In this document: positions 13,381 to 21,195 of the stretch, in pieces
Layout: each line of letters begins with the position of its first letter
Numbering within the stretch: position 1 is the stretch's first letter
Assembly (NCBI GenBank): GCA_035500455.1
Contig: DATJXG010000081.1
Location: 1 to 31,926 of the forward strand
Direction: 5' to 3'
Origin: DATJXG01 sp035500455
GTDB lineage: Bacteria; Acidobacteriota; Terriglobia; Terriglobales; Acidobacteriaceae
Length of the DNA stretch: 31,926 nucleotides
The notes under the pieces: generated by a model
Seen by the model: the letters and a program-made list of their open reading frames with translations, nothing else
Told to the model about the DNA's origin: nothing
Database searches by the model: none
Made by a program: the position numbers and the translations under genes

Positions 13381-16300
13381 GGCTGATTCACTCCGGCCGC
13401 GGCCCCCAGCGCTTCTCCGGTGGCGGCGGGCAGGCGCACGATGAAAGTTGCGCCCTCGCTATCGGAATTGTTGTGGCAAAGAATCTCTCCCCCATGCTCG
13501 TGCACGATGCCGTAACAGATGCTCAGACCCAGACCGGTCCCTTTGCCGATTTCCTTGGTGGTAAAGAACGGATCGAAGATGCGGTCGGCGTACTTGATGC
13601 CATGTCCGTTATCGCGGAACCACACCTCCACGAAGTCGGCATTGCGGCCGGTGACGATTTCAATGCGCGGCGGCCGCCCGGTGTCGCGCACCGCGTCGTA
13701 AGCGTTGTTGAGGATGTTGAGGAACACCTGCTGCAACTGCTGCGAGTCGCCGACTACTTCCGGCAGGGACTCGTCAAACTGCTCGGCAACATCGAGCCCG
13801 TGGCTGTGAAAGTCGTAGGAGCGCAATTGCACGGTGCGGCGCAGAATGGAGTTGAGCTGCACCGGCCGGCGCTGCGGAGGCATCTGCCGGGCGAAACTCA
13901 GCAGGTTCTGCACGATCTGCTTGGTGCGCTGCGCTTCCTGCAGGATGACTCGCAGATCGCGGCGGACCGATTCCGGCAGATCGCCGTTCTCCATGAGCAG
14001 GTCGGCAAAACCGAGAATGGCGGTGAGCGGATTGTTGACTTCGTGGGCCACCCCGGAAACCAGCTGCCCCACCGCCGCCATCTTTTCCGCGTGCATCAGT
14101 TTGGCCTGCAAGGTGGCGGCATCGGTCACATCCGTCATCACCACGACCAGACTTCCCACATTGCCTTGCTCGTCCCGCATGGGGTTGAGGTTGACGGAAA
14201 AGTGGCCCACGGTGCCGTCCCCGCGCAGCACCTGCAAGTCGAGGTTGTCCACGTGGTGCCCGCTGAACACCGAATGCAACGCCTGGCTCAGGTTCTCGCG
14301 GCGGCTGGGGACCACCAGATCCGACATGGGGCGGCCCAGCAACTGGTTCTGCTGGTATCCAAGGTCATACCAGCGGCGATTGGCATAACTGATCACGCCC
14401 GCGCTGTCGGCGACCAGGATGAGATTTTGCGTGTTGTTGAGAATCTTGCCGGAGAAATCCCGCTCGCGCTGCAATTCCGCCTGATAGGCTTTCGATCCGC
14501 TGACGTCGAGCATCAAACCGCGGTACTGCACGATGCGCTCCTGGCTGTCGCGCACGGCGAAGGCATTGATCAGCACATAGACCGGCGTGCCATCTTTGCG
14601 GCGCAGGGTTTCTTCGCGGTTGCGGGCCACGCCGTGCTCCTGCATCTGGGCGGCGAGTTCTTCGTATTGCTCCGCCGAGGAGAAAATCTGCGCGCGGATA
14701 TCGCTGAGCAGGAGTTCTTCGCGGCTGGAATAGCCGAGCATGCGCACCAGCGCGTCATTCACTTCGACGAAGCGGCCGTCCGGCGTGGCGAAGAAGAGGC
14801 CTTCCTGGATGTTGCTGAACAGTTCGCGGTAACGGCGCTCCGCTTCGCGCCGGTCGCTGATGTCTTTGAGCACGTGGATGGTCTGCAGGTGCTCGCCGCT
14901 ATCGCCGTGGACGCGGGAGGAGGAAACCAGATACGTGCGCTCCGAACCTGGGTGCACGTACTCATCCGGCGCTTCGCCGCCGCTGCGGCAGAATGGACAC
15001 AGGCCCGCCGACGGGGTCGTGTCCAGCGCCAGCAGCGCGCCGATCTTCACTCCGATCAGCTCTTTCGGCGAAACCCCGATGAATTCCGCCAGCGAGCGAT
15101 TGACGCGCAGCACGCTGCCGCTCTCGTCGTGCACCACGATGAAATCGCTGATGGCGTCGTAGATATCGATCCAGTGGCGGTTGGCGCGGTCCATGCGGGT
15201 GAAGCGCTGGGCATTGTGCACCGCTATGGCGGCGTGTCCGGCGATCGCCTGCAGCAGGCGCTGCTCATTCTCGGTCAACGGATTCGGGCGGTTCGCCAGG
15301 CACAGAACGCCGGACAATTCCCCGTTCGGCGCCGCCAGGCGCACCAGGACAACGCTTTCCCATTGAAATGCCTGGGTAACCGCCGGGCCCAGAAGTTCTC
15401 CCGCAACCCCGGAAAGAACCGCTTCGTTGCGCCGCTCCACGATGTCCGCGGCGGCCTGGGCAAGCCGCGCCGCGGCTGCTTGCCGCAAGTCCGCCGGCTG
15501 CAGCGGCCCGAGCCAGGCCACGGTTTCCCAGCCCGACTCTTGCTTCACCACCAGGGCGGCGCCAGGCGCCTCTATCAACGCCGCGGTCCGCTGCACCGCA
15601 ATCTGCGCCAGTTCCCCAAGCTCCAGCTGCGAGTTCAGCTCCCCGGCAAGGCTCATCAGCGACTCGGACTGCCGCCGGTTCTTTTCGGCGACGTCAAGGT
15701 CGCGCGTCAGCTCCAGGGCCACGGTCGCCTGGGTGGCCAGCGCCCGGGCGCGGCGAATGTCTTCCGGGGAAATGCCGATGCCATCCACGCGGTCCAACAC
15801 CCCGAACATACCGAGGACATGGCCATCGCTTCCCAGCAGAGGCACGGTCAGCAATTGCTTGAGCCGATACTGCGCCACCAGGTCCATGTGGATGCCCTGG
15901 ACCTTGCTGACATCATCCGACCAGAAGATCTCCTTGTCGCGCAGGGCGCGAGTCATCGGCCCGTCAGGCAGCAGATAGTCGGCGCGTTGCGTTCCGCCCT
16001 CCTGCGCGGCCCAGCGTACGCGAAAGCCGCCCGGCTCGATGAGCCCAAGGAAAGCGCGGCCAAAGCCGAGAAACTCCGAGGCGCGCAAAGCAAACTGCTG
16101 CATGAATTCGTCCAGCTGGCCAATCGACCCCAGCTCTGAGGCGATATCCAGGAGCTGGTGCAGTTCGTGCGCCTGGGCGCGCGCCGTGGCATACAGCTCG
16201 GCGTTGGCCAGCGCCATGCCGCCGAAGTTGGCCACTGCGGCGGCCAGCGATTTCTCTTCCTGGGTGAATGGCCCGCCCTCGCGGGGATAGACCAGGGCTG

Positions 16301-17222
16301 CGCCCTGGGTTCGCGGGGTGCGGAACGGGGCCGCGATCAGCACTCCGGCGGGAACCAGGTCGGCGAGGGAATGGGCTGTGGGATCAATCGCCACGCTGAT
16401 CGGTTCTCCGGCGTTCACGGCGCGCATGGCCACCTCGCTGGCGAACTGCAGGCCGCGGCGGTCATGCCGGGCGCGCGCGGTATCGGCCAGCTGCATCGAC
16501 TCCGCCGCCACCGTGCGCAGGGTGAATCCGGTTCCCTGGCTTACCAGGATGCACACCAGGCGCGAGCCCAGCAGCACCCGCAAACGCTCCGCAATCGACT
16601 CCAGCAGCGCTGAATCACCGGTCGAGCCATGCAGAGAGAGGGCAACGTCGGCCAGCACCTGGCTGCGGCGATGCTCCCGCATGGACTCCAGCCGCAGGCG
16701 GCTGGCTTCCAGAACGCTGCCCACCTGGCTGGCCAGAATCGCAGCCTTGGCGGCCATGTCTTCGGTGAAGAATTCCGGCAGGCTGCGATGGATAAAGACC
16801 GCGGCGCCGATCACTTCGTTGGCGACGATGAGCGGAGCCGCCATTGCCGACTGCACCTGGAACTGAAGGACGAATTGCGAGCGCGCCGGATCCACATGAT
16901 TCGCCACCACCACGTGGCGCTCGGTGATCGCTTCCAGCGACAGCGAGGGCTGGTCGGCCTTCAGCCGAAGCCCGCGAAATTGCTCCGCCTGGTAGCCCTC
17001 TGCCTCCGCCCCGACCAGTTCGTCCTTGGTCAGCCGGCGCCAGAAATAAACCCCATCCACGCCAAAGGATTCCCGCGCGGCAGAGCAAAACAGGCGGATC
17101 AGCTGTTCCGGGGAGGCATCCTCCGCGGTGGCGGCGGAAAAGCGCAGCAATAACTGCTGAAAGGCTTCTTCTGGGCGGGAAGTGGCGTCATCCCTCACAG
17201 TCGTTTGTCCGGTCTCATGCAC
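13377..17222 (-). CDS. Large cytosolic GAF/PAS sensor histidine kinase
   Basis: 1281 aa with no membrane segment. Approximate domains: GAF 35-176, GAF 195-345, GAF 355-505, GAF 520-672, PAS 683-790, PAS 795-908, PAS 922-1035, HisKA 1045-1112, HATPase 1150-1270. The phospho-acceptor is H1060 in SGVAHEVNNPLTAILGF. The N-box is ILNNAYDAV, G1 is RDNGHGIK, the F-box region is IFDPFFTTKEIGKGTGLGLS. The first PAS carries a Cys pair, LCPFCRSG (C742, C745), which could bind metal or sense redox. Seven sensory domains suggest integration of several small-molecule or redox inputs. The GTG start has GGGTGATCC upstream, matching extended Shine-Dalgarno. It heads an operon with a receiver and the NtrC-type activator and is divergent from the chemosensory operon. 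Confidence 0.94.
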   Translation of the reverse strand: MHETGQTTVRDDATSRPEEAFQQLLLRFSAATAEDASPEQLIRLFCSAARESFGVDGVYFWRRLTKDELVGAEAEGYQAEQFRGLRLKADQPSLSLEAITERHVVVANHVDPARSQFVLQFQVQSAMAAPLIVANEVIGAAVFIHRSLPEFFTEDMAAKAAILASQVGSVLEASRLRLESMREHRRSQVLADVALSLHGSTGDSALLESIAERLRVLLGSRLVCILVSQGTGFTLRTVAAESMQLADTARARHDRRGLQFASEVAMRAVNAGEPISVAIDPTAHSLADLVPAGVLIAAPFRTPRTQGAALVYPREGGPFTQEEKSLAAAVANFGGMALANAELYATARAQAHELHQLLDIASELGSIGQLDEFMQQFALRASEFLGFGRAFLGLIEPGGFRVRWAAQEGGTQRADYLLPDGPMTRALRDKEIFWSDDVSKVQGIHMDLVAQYRLKQLLTVPLLGSDGHVLGMFGVLDRVDGIGISPEDIRRARALATQATVALELTRDLDVAEKNRRQSESLMSLAGELNSQLELGELAQIAVQRTAALIEAPGAALVVKQESGWETVAWLGPLQPADLRQAAAARLAQAAADIVERRNEAVLSGVAGELLGPAVTQAFQWESVVLVRLAAPNGELSGVLCLANRPNPLTENEQRLLQAIAGHAAIAVHNAQRFTRMDRANRHWIDIYDAISDFIVVHDESGSVLRVNRSLAEFIGVSPKELIGVKIGALLALDTTPSAGLCPFCRSGGEAPDEYVHPGSERTYLVSSSRVHGDSGEHLQTIHVLKDISDRREAERRYRELFSNIQEGLFFATPDGRFVEVNDALVRMLGYSSREELLLSDIRAQIFSSAEQYEELAAQMQEHGVARNREETLRRKDGTPVYVLINAFAVRDSQERIVQYRGLMLDVSGSKAYQAELQRERDFSGKILNNTQNLILVADSAGVISYANRRWYDLGYQQNQLLGRPMSDLVVPSRRENLSQALHSVFSGHHVDNLDLQVLRGDGTVGHFSVNLNPMRDEQGNVGSLVVVMTDVTDAATLQAKLMHAEKMAAVGQLVSGVAHEVNNPLTAILGFADLLMENGDLPESVRRDLRVILQEAQRTKQIVQNLLSFARQMPPQRRPVQLNSILRRTVQLRSYDFHSHGLDVAEQFDESLPEVVGDSQQLQQVFLNILNNAYDAVRDTGRPPRIEIVTGRNADFVEVWFRDNGHGIKYADRIFDPFFTTKEIGKGTGLGLSICYGIVHEHGGEILCHNNSDSEGATFIVRLPAATGEALGAAAGVNQP

Positions 17223-17279
17223 AAAAACGGATCACCCAAGAACCCACCACAGAGACTCCAAGTATTTGAATCTACAGGC

Positions 17280-17309
17280 AAAATAGCCTGCAATCTCAAT
17301 TTGAGTCAA
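17280..17309 (-). promoter_or_regulatory. Sigma-70-like promoter of the kinase operon
   Basis: On the minus strand, TTGACT (17309-17304) and TATTTT (17285-17280) are separated by 18 bases, a good match to the primary-sigma consensus. It lies about 58 bases before the GTG start of the kinase. The spacer and the edge of the -35 contain a TCTCA-N3-TGAG palindrome, which would place a bound regulator across the promoter. Confidence 0.55.
17293..17306. promoter_or_regulatory. Putative operator TCTCA-N3-TGAG inside the kinase promoter
   Basis: ATCTCA-ATT-TGAGTC has the same half-sites and 3-nt spacing as the site before the PilZ operon, with the last A of TGAGA changed to T. It overlaps the -35 and spacer of the kinase-operon promoter, as expected for autoregulation, and lies about 250 bp upstream of the che sigma-54 promoter. 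Confidence 0.5.
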
Positions 17310-17389
17310 GGGAATAGCGAGGACCGGTACCGAACTACGAACTACGCTGCCAATCCCGCTCAAACCGGCCGTCGGAGGCCGAAGGGGCC

Positions 17390-17404
17390 GTCTCAAGCTG
17401 AGAA
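17390..17404. promoter_or_regulatory. Putative enhancer TCTCA-N3-TGAGA upstream of the che operon
   Basis: GTCTCA-AGC-TGAGAA is a 5+5 palindrome with a 3-nt spacer, centred about 150 bp upstream of the -24 GG at 17549. A further CGAGAC half-site-like sequence is at 17417-17422. Position and sequence fit a binding site for the NtrC-type regulator encoded in the divergent operon. Confidence 0.55.
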
Positions 17405-17546
17405 GCGGGGTCCAGACGAGACGATTTTCAAAGCCGAAAAATCATCGCGGCCGGCAGCTTAGTGCCCAAGGTAACTTGCGGTAATCCACTGCAAACAGGT
17501 ACTTAAGCAGTTAACGCAAGTGCGCCCGTTCCTGGTTATGCGGGAG

Positions 17547-17563
17547 CTGGCACAGGCCTTGCA
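17547..17563 (+). promoter_or_regulatory. Sigma-54 (-24/-12) promoter of the chemosensory operon
   Basis: CTGGCACAGGCCTTGCA matches the sigma-54 consensus at all key positions: TGGCAC, five bases, TTGCA, with GG and GC 10 bases apart. The predicted transcription start is near 17575, giving a leader of about 100 bases before the MCP start codon. It is the best promoter match in the window. Confidence 0.8.
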
Positions 17564-17582
17564 GTCGTAGATCAGCAGCAAA

Positions 17583-17640
17583 CTTGTGGACGTACGTGTG
17601 CTCCGAGGTTGGCACGCGGGCGTGCCGCTTTAGGCACAAG
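17583..17640 (+). promoter_or_regulatory. Structured leader of the chemosensory mRNA
   Basis: An outer perfect 6-bp stem, CTTGTG (17583-17588) with CACAAG (17635-17640), encloses a perfect inner hairpin, GGCACG-CGGG-CGTGCC (17611-17626). The 8-bp palindrome ACGTACGT also lies inside. The structure ends about 25 bases before the GGAGGTGGAG ribosome binding site. Its role is unknown. Confidence 0.45.
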
Positions 17641-17677
17641 CACCGGCGGCGTGCGGGGGAAGAGCGGAGGTGGAGCG

Positions 17678-19738
17678 ATGAAAATCGGCAAAAGACTATA
17701 CCTGAGTTTCGGCGCCGTGCTGGCCATGGTGGTGGTGCTGTTGATTATCAACCTGACCGCCGTACAGCGCGAACATCGCGCCAAGGCCGCCTCATCGCAA
17801 GCTCTGCAGCTCACCCAGGCCACCGATAAAGTCCGCTTCCAGATGATGCAGAACCGCCTCTATCTGAGCAATTACCTGCTCAGCGGCGATACCCGCATGG
17901 TGGACTATATGAACGAGGGCACCCACTCCCTCGATGCGCTTCTGCAGAGCACCGAGGCCATGGCCAACTCCGACCAGGAAAAGACAGCGCTGGCGCGGGT
18001 AGAGCAGACGGAGCATAACTGGGCGCAGGACTTCGCAGCTCCCCTGGTGGAAAAACGCAAGGAAGTGGATGCGGGAAACGCCACAGTAGCCGAGTTGCAG
18101 ATCTTCTACCTGCAGAAGGACGCTTCCACCTGGACCAAGAATGCCACCGACTATCTGGACGTAGCCGACCACGACAACACCCAAACCCTGGACGAACGCC
18201 GCCGCTCCGATGAAACTGCCGCCACTGCCACCATCGTGATCAGCTTCTTCAGCACCCTGCTGGCTGTATGTCTGGGCGCGGCTATCGCCTACACCACGGC
18301 CAAGTCGATCACCGACTCGCTGCGCGACCTGATGAAAGTGTCACAGCAGATCGGGGAATCCGGCGACCTCAACCACCAGTTGGACATTCGCCGTCAGGAT
18401 GAAATTGGCGATCTCGCCCGCACTTTCTCCGGCATGGTCATCTATCTCAAAGAGATGGCGGGAGTGTCGGAGGCGATCGCCGAGGGAAACCTGGCGGTGG
18501 ACGCGCAGCCGCGCTCCGGCGAGGACACGCTGGGCAACGCGTTCAAACGCATGACCCAGGGCCTCTCCCGGCTGGTGCGCAATGTGCGCGACGCGGCTTC
18601 GCAGGTGGCCAGCGCCTCCAACCAGGTGGCCGGCGCATCGGATGAGTCCGCCAAGATCAGCTTGCAAACCTCGTCGGCCATTGACGAAGTCACCAGCACC
18701 ATGCACGAGATGAGCGTCAACGTGCAGAACATGGTGAAGAGCACACAGACGCAGGCTTCCAGCGTAAGCGAAACTTCCGCTTCCATCGACGAAATGGTGA
18801 GTTCCATTCAGCGCGTGGCGGATACGGCCAAGGTCCTTCTCGACATCTCCAACCGCTCGCGCGAAGAAGTGGTAAGCGGCATCGCAACCATGGAAAAGGC
18901 CACCGACGGGCTGACCAAGATCAACCACACCATCCGCTCCTCGGGACAGATCATCGACGTCCTGGGCCAGCGCGCCGATGACATCGGCAAGATCATCGAA
19001 GTGATCGACGACCTCGCCGAGCAGACCAATCTGCTGGCCTTGAACGCCGCCATCGAAGCGGCGCGCGCGGGCGAGCACGGACTGGGTTTTGCCGTGGTCG
19101 CGGACGAAGTGCGCAAGCTGGCGGAAAAGTCGGCGCAGTCCACAAAGGAAATTTCCGAGCTGATCCAGAGCATCCAGAAAGAAGCCAAAAAAGCAGTCGA
19201 GAACATGGATCAGAGCACCGGGATCGTCAACCAGGGTCTCGATCTCGGCCAGGAACTCAACAGCGCGCTGCGCAAGATTTCCAATGTGGTGACCGAGGTG
19301 TACAAATTTGCCCAGGAAATCGGAGCGGCTACCAACGAGCAGTCGCACGGTTCGGCGCAGATTGCCCGCGCCACCACGCGGCTGAACGAAATCACCCACG
19401 AAATCAACTCCGCGGTGGAGGAGCAGGCTTCCGGGGCGCAAGCTGTGGTGCGCGCCATGGAGCGCATGCGCGAACTGGTGCAGCAAACGACGTCGGGCTC
19501 CACGGAACTGGCGGCATCGGCCGAGCAGATGTCCAAGATGTCGCGCGGACTCCTGGAGTACATGGACCGCTTTACCCTCGAGCAGCAGGAACAATTCGGG
19601 CGCCGCGACACGCGGCATGATGTGCGCCGTGATGCGCAATACGACCTGCGGCAGGATCGCGAGCGGGACAACCCGGGGGAAGAACATCACGCGAAGAAGG
19701 AGTCCGCGTGGGGCGCCGCCGCCTCCGGGCGCGGCTGA
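17678..19738 (+). CDS. Methyl-accepting chemotaxis protein
   Basis: 686 aa from the ATG behind GGAGGTGGAG; an upstream in-frame start at 17609 would add only leader-like residues. TM1 is about 10-27 and TM2 about 183-206. Between them is a periplasmic helical bundle (30-180), like CHASE3/four-helix sensors. A HAMP domain follows TM2 (about 207-260), with a second HAMP-like segment (261-305, EAIAEGNLAV). The cytoplasmic signalling hairpin has its conserved tip at 441-483 (EVIDDLAEQTNLLALNAAIEAARAGE...GFAVVADEVRKLAE). The tail (about 632-686) is highly charged, rich in Arg/Asp, with no NWETF-type CheR/CheB tether. It heads the che operon; CheW follows after 15 bp. Confidence 0.95.
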   Translation: MKIGKRLYLSFGAVLAMVVVLLIINLTAVQREHRAKAASSQALQLTQATDKVRFQMMQNRLYLSNYLLSGDTRMVDYMNEGTHSLDALLQSTEAMANSDQEKTALARVEQTEHNWAQDFAAPLVEKRKEVDAGNATVAELQIFYLQKDASTWTKNATDYLDVADHDNTQTLDERRRSDETAATATIVISFFSTLLAVCLGAAIAYTTAKSITDSLRDLMKVSQQIGESGDLNHQLDIRRQDEIGDLARTFSGMVIYLKEMAGVSEAIAEGNLAVDAQPRSGEDTLGNAFKRMTQGLSRLVRNVRDAASQVASASNQVAGASDESAKISLQTSSAIDEVTSTMHEMSVNVQNMVKSTQTQASSVSETSASIDEMVSSIQRVADTAKVLLDISNRSREEVVSGIATMEKATDGLTKINHTIRSSGQIIDVLGQRADDIGKIIEVIDDLAEQTNLLALNAAIEAARAGEHGLGFAVVADEVRKLAEKSAQSTKEISELIQSIQKEAKKAVENMDQSTGIVNQGLDLGQELNSALRKISNVVTEVYKFAQEIGAATNEQSHGSAQIARATTRLNEITHEINSAVEEQASGAQAVVRAMERMRELVQQTTSGSTELAASAEQMSKMSRGLLEYMDRFTLEQQEQFGRRDTRHDVRRDAQYDLRQDRERDNPGEEHHAKKESAWGAAASGRG

Positions 19739-19753
19739 GGACGGAACAGAGAG

Positions 19754-20266
19754 ATGGATCGTGAACTTCACATCGTGGGATTCCAGGTGGGCCGCGAGAC
19801 CTACGGCGTACCTATCACTTCTCTGCATGAGATCGTGCGCGTGCCGGAAGTTACCGCCGTGCCCGACGCTCCCGACTACATGGAGGGAGTGATCAACCTG
19901 CGGGGGAAGATCGTGTCGGTGATCGATTTGCGCAAGCGCTTCGGGGTGAAACAGGCCGCCTCATCGAGGCGGAACCGCATTCTGGTAGTGGAGCATAACC
20001 GCCGCCTGTGCGGGCTGATCGTGGATTCGGCCTCCGAGGTGATCAAGATTCCGGCGGCTGACGTTGAACCCTCCGCCGCGGTTTTTCAGGAAGGCGGATT
20101 GAACGCCGTGACCGGCCTGGGGAAATACAAAGGCCGGCTGATTGTTCTCGTGGATATGGCAAAGCTTCTCCAGTTCAGTGGGCTCAAGCAAGATGCAACC
20201 GCCGGGAACGTAACAGAACGCGCAGCGGCAGGCGCCACGCAGCGCGCTTCCGCTCCCGGACGCTGA
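19754..20266 (+). CDS. cheW: CheW coupling protein
   Basis: 170 aa. It links the receptor to CheA in the signalling array. The CheW fold covers about 5-140: IVGFQVGRETYGVPITSLHEIVRVPEVT, then the characteristic EGVINLRGKIVSVIDLRKRFG, CGLIVDSASEVIKI, and a final KGRLIVLVDMAKLL. The last 25 residues form an Ala/Thr-rich tail not needed for the fold. The gene lies 15 bp after the MCP gene and 20 bp before cheR. Confidence 0.95.
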   Translation: MDRELHIVGFQVGRETYGVPITSLHEIVRVPEVTAVPDAPDYMEGVINLRGKIVSVIDLRKRFGVKQAASSRRNRILVVEHNRRLCGLIVDSASEVIKIPAADVEPSAAVFQEGGLNAVTGLGKYKGRLIVLVDMAKLLQFSGLKQDATAGNVTERAAAGATQRASAPGR

Positions 20267-20286
20267 GTGCAGCCAAACGAAATCCT

Positions 20287-21195
20287 ATGACGACCTCTAC
20301 CCTCGGCCCGGCCCAACTGACCAAAGCGGAACTCAAACTTCTGCAGACGCTCGTGTACCAGGAATGCGGCATGTACTTCGACGAGCGCCGCATCGACTTT
20401 CTTCAGGGCCGCCTGCATCGCCGGCTCAAGGAGCGCCAACTCGAATCCTTTTACACCTACTACCGCATGCTGGTCAGCGACCAGGGAAAAGGCGAACTGG
20501 CGCAGCTGCTGGAAGATCTCACCGTCAACGAAACCAGCTTCTTCCGCAACAAGCCGCAGCTCGAACTGTTTCACAAACACATTCTGGAAGAGTTGATGCA
20601 CCAGAAGCACGCTCGCAGGCAGTACTCTCTGCGCTTCTGGAGCGCGGGCTGCTCCACCGGCCAGGAGCCTTACACTCTGGCCATGCTGGTGGCTGACGCT
20701 CTGGGCTATTTCGAGCTGCGCAACTCGGTTTCCGGCTCGCCCATGCTGCCCAAGCCGCTCATCCCGCCGCCGTGGAAGGTGGAAATTCTCGCCAGCGACA
20801 TCAGCTACGCCGTACTGCGCGCGGGACAGGAAGGCATGTACAACGAGTCGCAGATGTCTTCGGTGGACTACAACTACCGCCTGCGCTACTTCGACAAAGT
20901 CAGCGATCGGTACGCCATCAAAAAGGCGCTCAAGGAAGTCATCAGCTTCGACTTTCACAATCTCAAGACCGAATACCTGCCGCAGAACAACGACGCCATT
21001 TTCTGCCGCAACGTGATGATGTACTTCGACCAGGCCGAGCAGAAGCGCCTGGTGGACAAGTTCTACCGCTGCCTGAATCCCGGCGGGTTCCTCTTTGTGG
21101 GCCACGCGGAAAGCCTGCTGGGCATGACCGACAAGTTCAGCCTGGTGCACCGCAACAGCGGCACGGCATATCAACGGGTGGAGGCGGCTTCGTGA
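20287..21195 (+). CDS. cheR: Chemotaxis protein methyltransferase CheR
   Basis: 302 aa. It transfers methyl groups from S-adenosylmethionine to glutamates of the receptor. The N-terminal helical domain (about 10-80) precedes NETSFFRN (81-88). The SAM-binding motif is SAGCSTGQEPYTLAM (119-133), with acidic D171 in ILASDIS and the FCRNVMMYF strand. No TPR extension is present, unlike CheR of some alternative systems. A short insertion (about 145-162, SVSGSPMLPKPLIPPP) lies between the SAM loop and the next strand. The stop overlaps the cheA GTG (GTGA). Confidence 0.95.
   Translation: MTTSTLGPAQLTKAELKLLQTLVYQECGMYFDERRIDFLQGRLHRRLKERQLESFYTYYRMLVSDQGKGELAQLLEDLTVNETSFFRNKPQLELFHKHILEELMHQKHARRQYSLRFWSAGCSTGQEPYTLAMLVADALGYFELRNSVSGSPMLPKPLIPPPWKVEILASDISYAVLRAGQEGMYNESQMSSVDYNYRLRYFDKVSDRYAIKKALKEVISFDFHNLKTEYLPQNNDAIFCRNVMMYFDQAEQKRLVDKFYRCLNPGGFLFVGHAESLLGMTDKFSLVHRNSGTAYQRVEAAS

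Noticed and set aside
13155..16139. A 994-codon open frame on the plus strand antisense to the kinase
   Set aside because: It mirrors the kinase gene, whose domains are intact; the translation is His/Gln/Arg-rich without any known motif and has no ribosome binding site. It is a GC-rich shadow frame.
17610..17626. TTGGCACGCGGGCGTGCC as a second sigma-54 promoter before the MCP
   Set aside because: The GG-to-GC spacing is not 10 bases, and the sequence is better explained as a leader hairpin.
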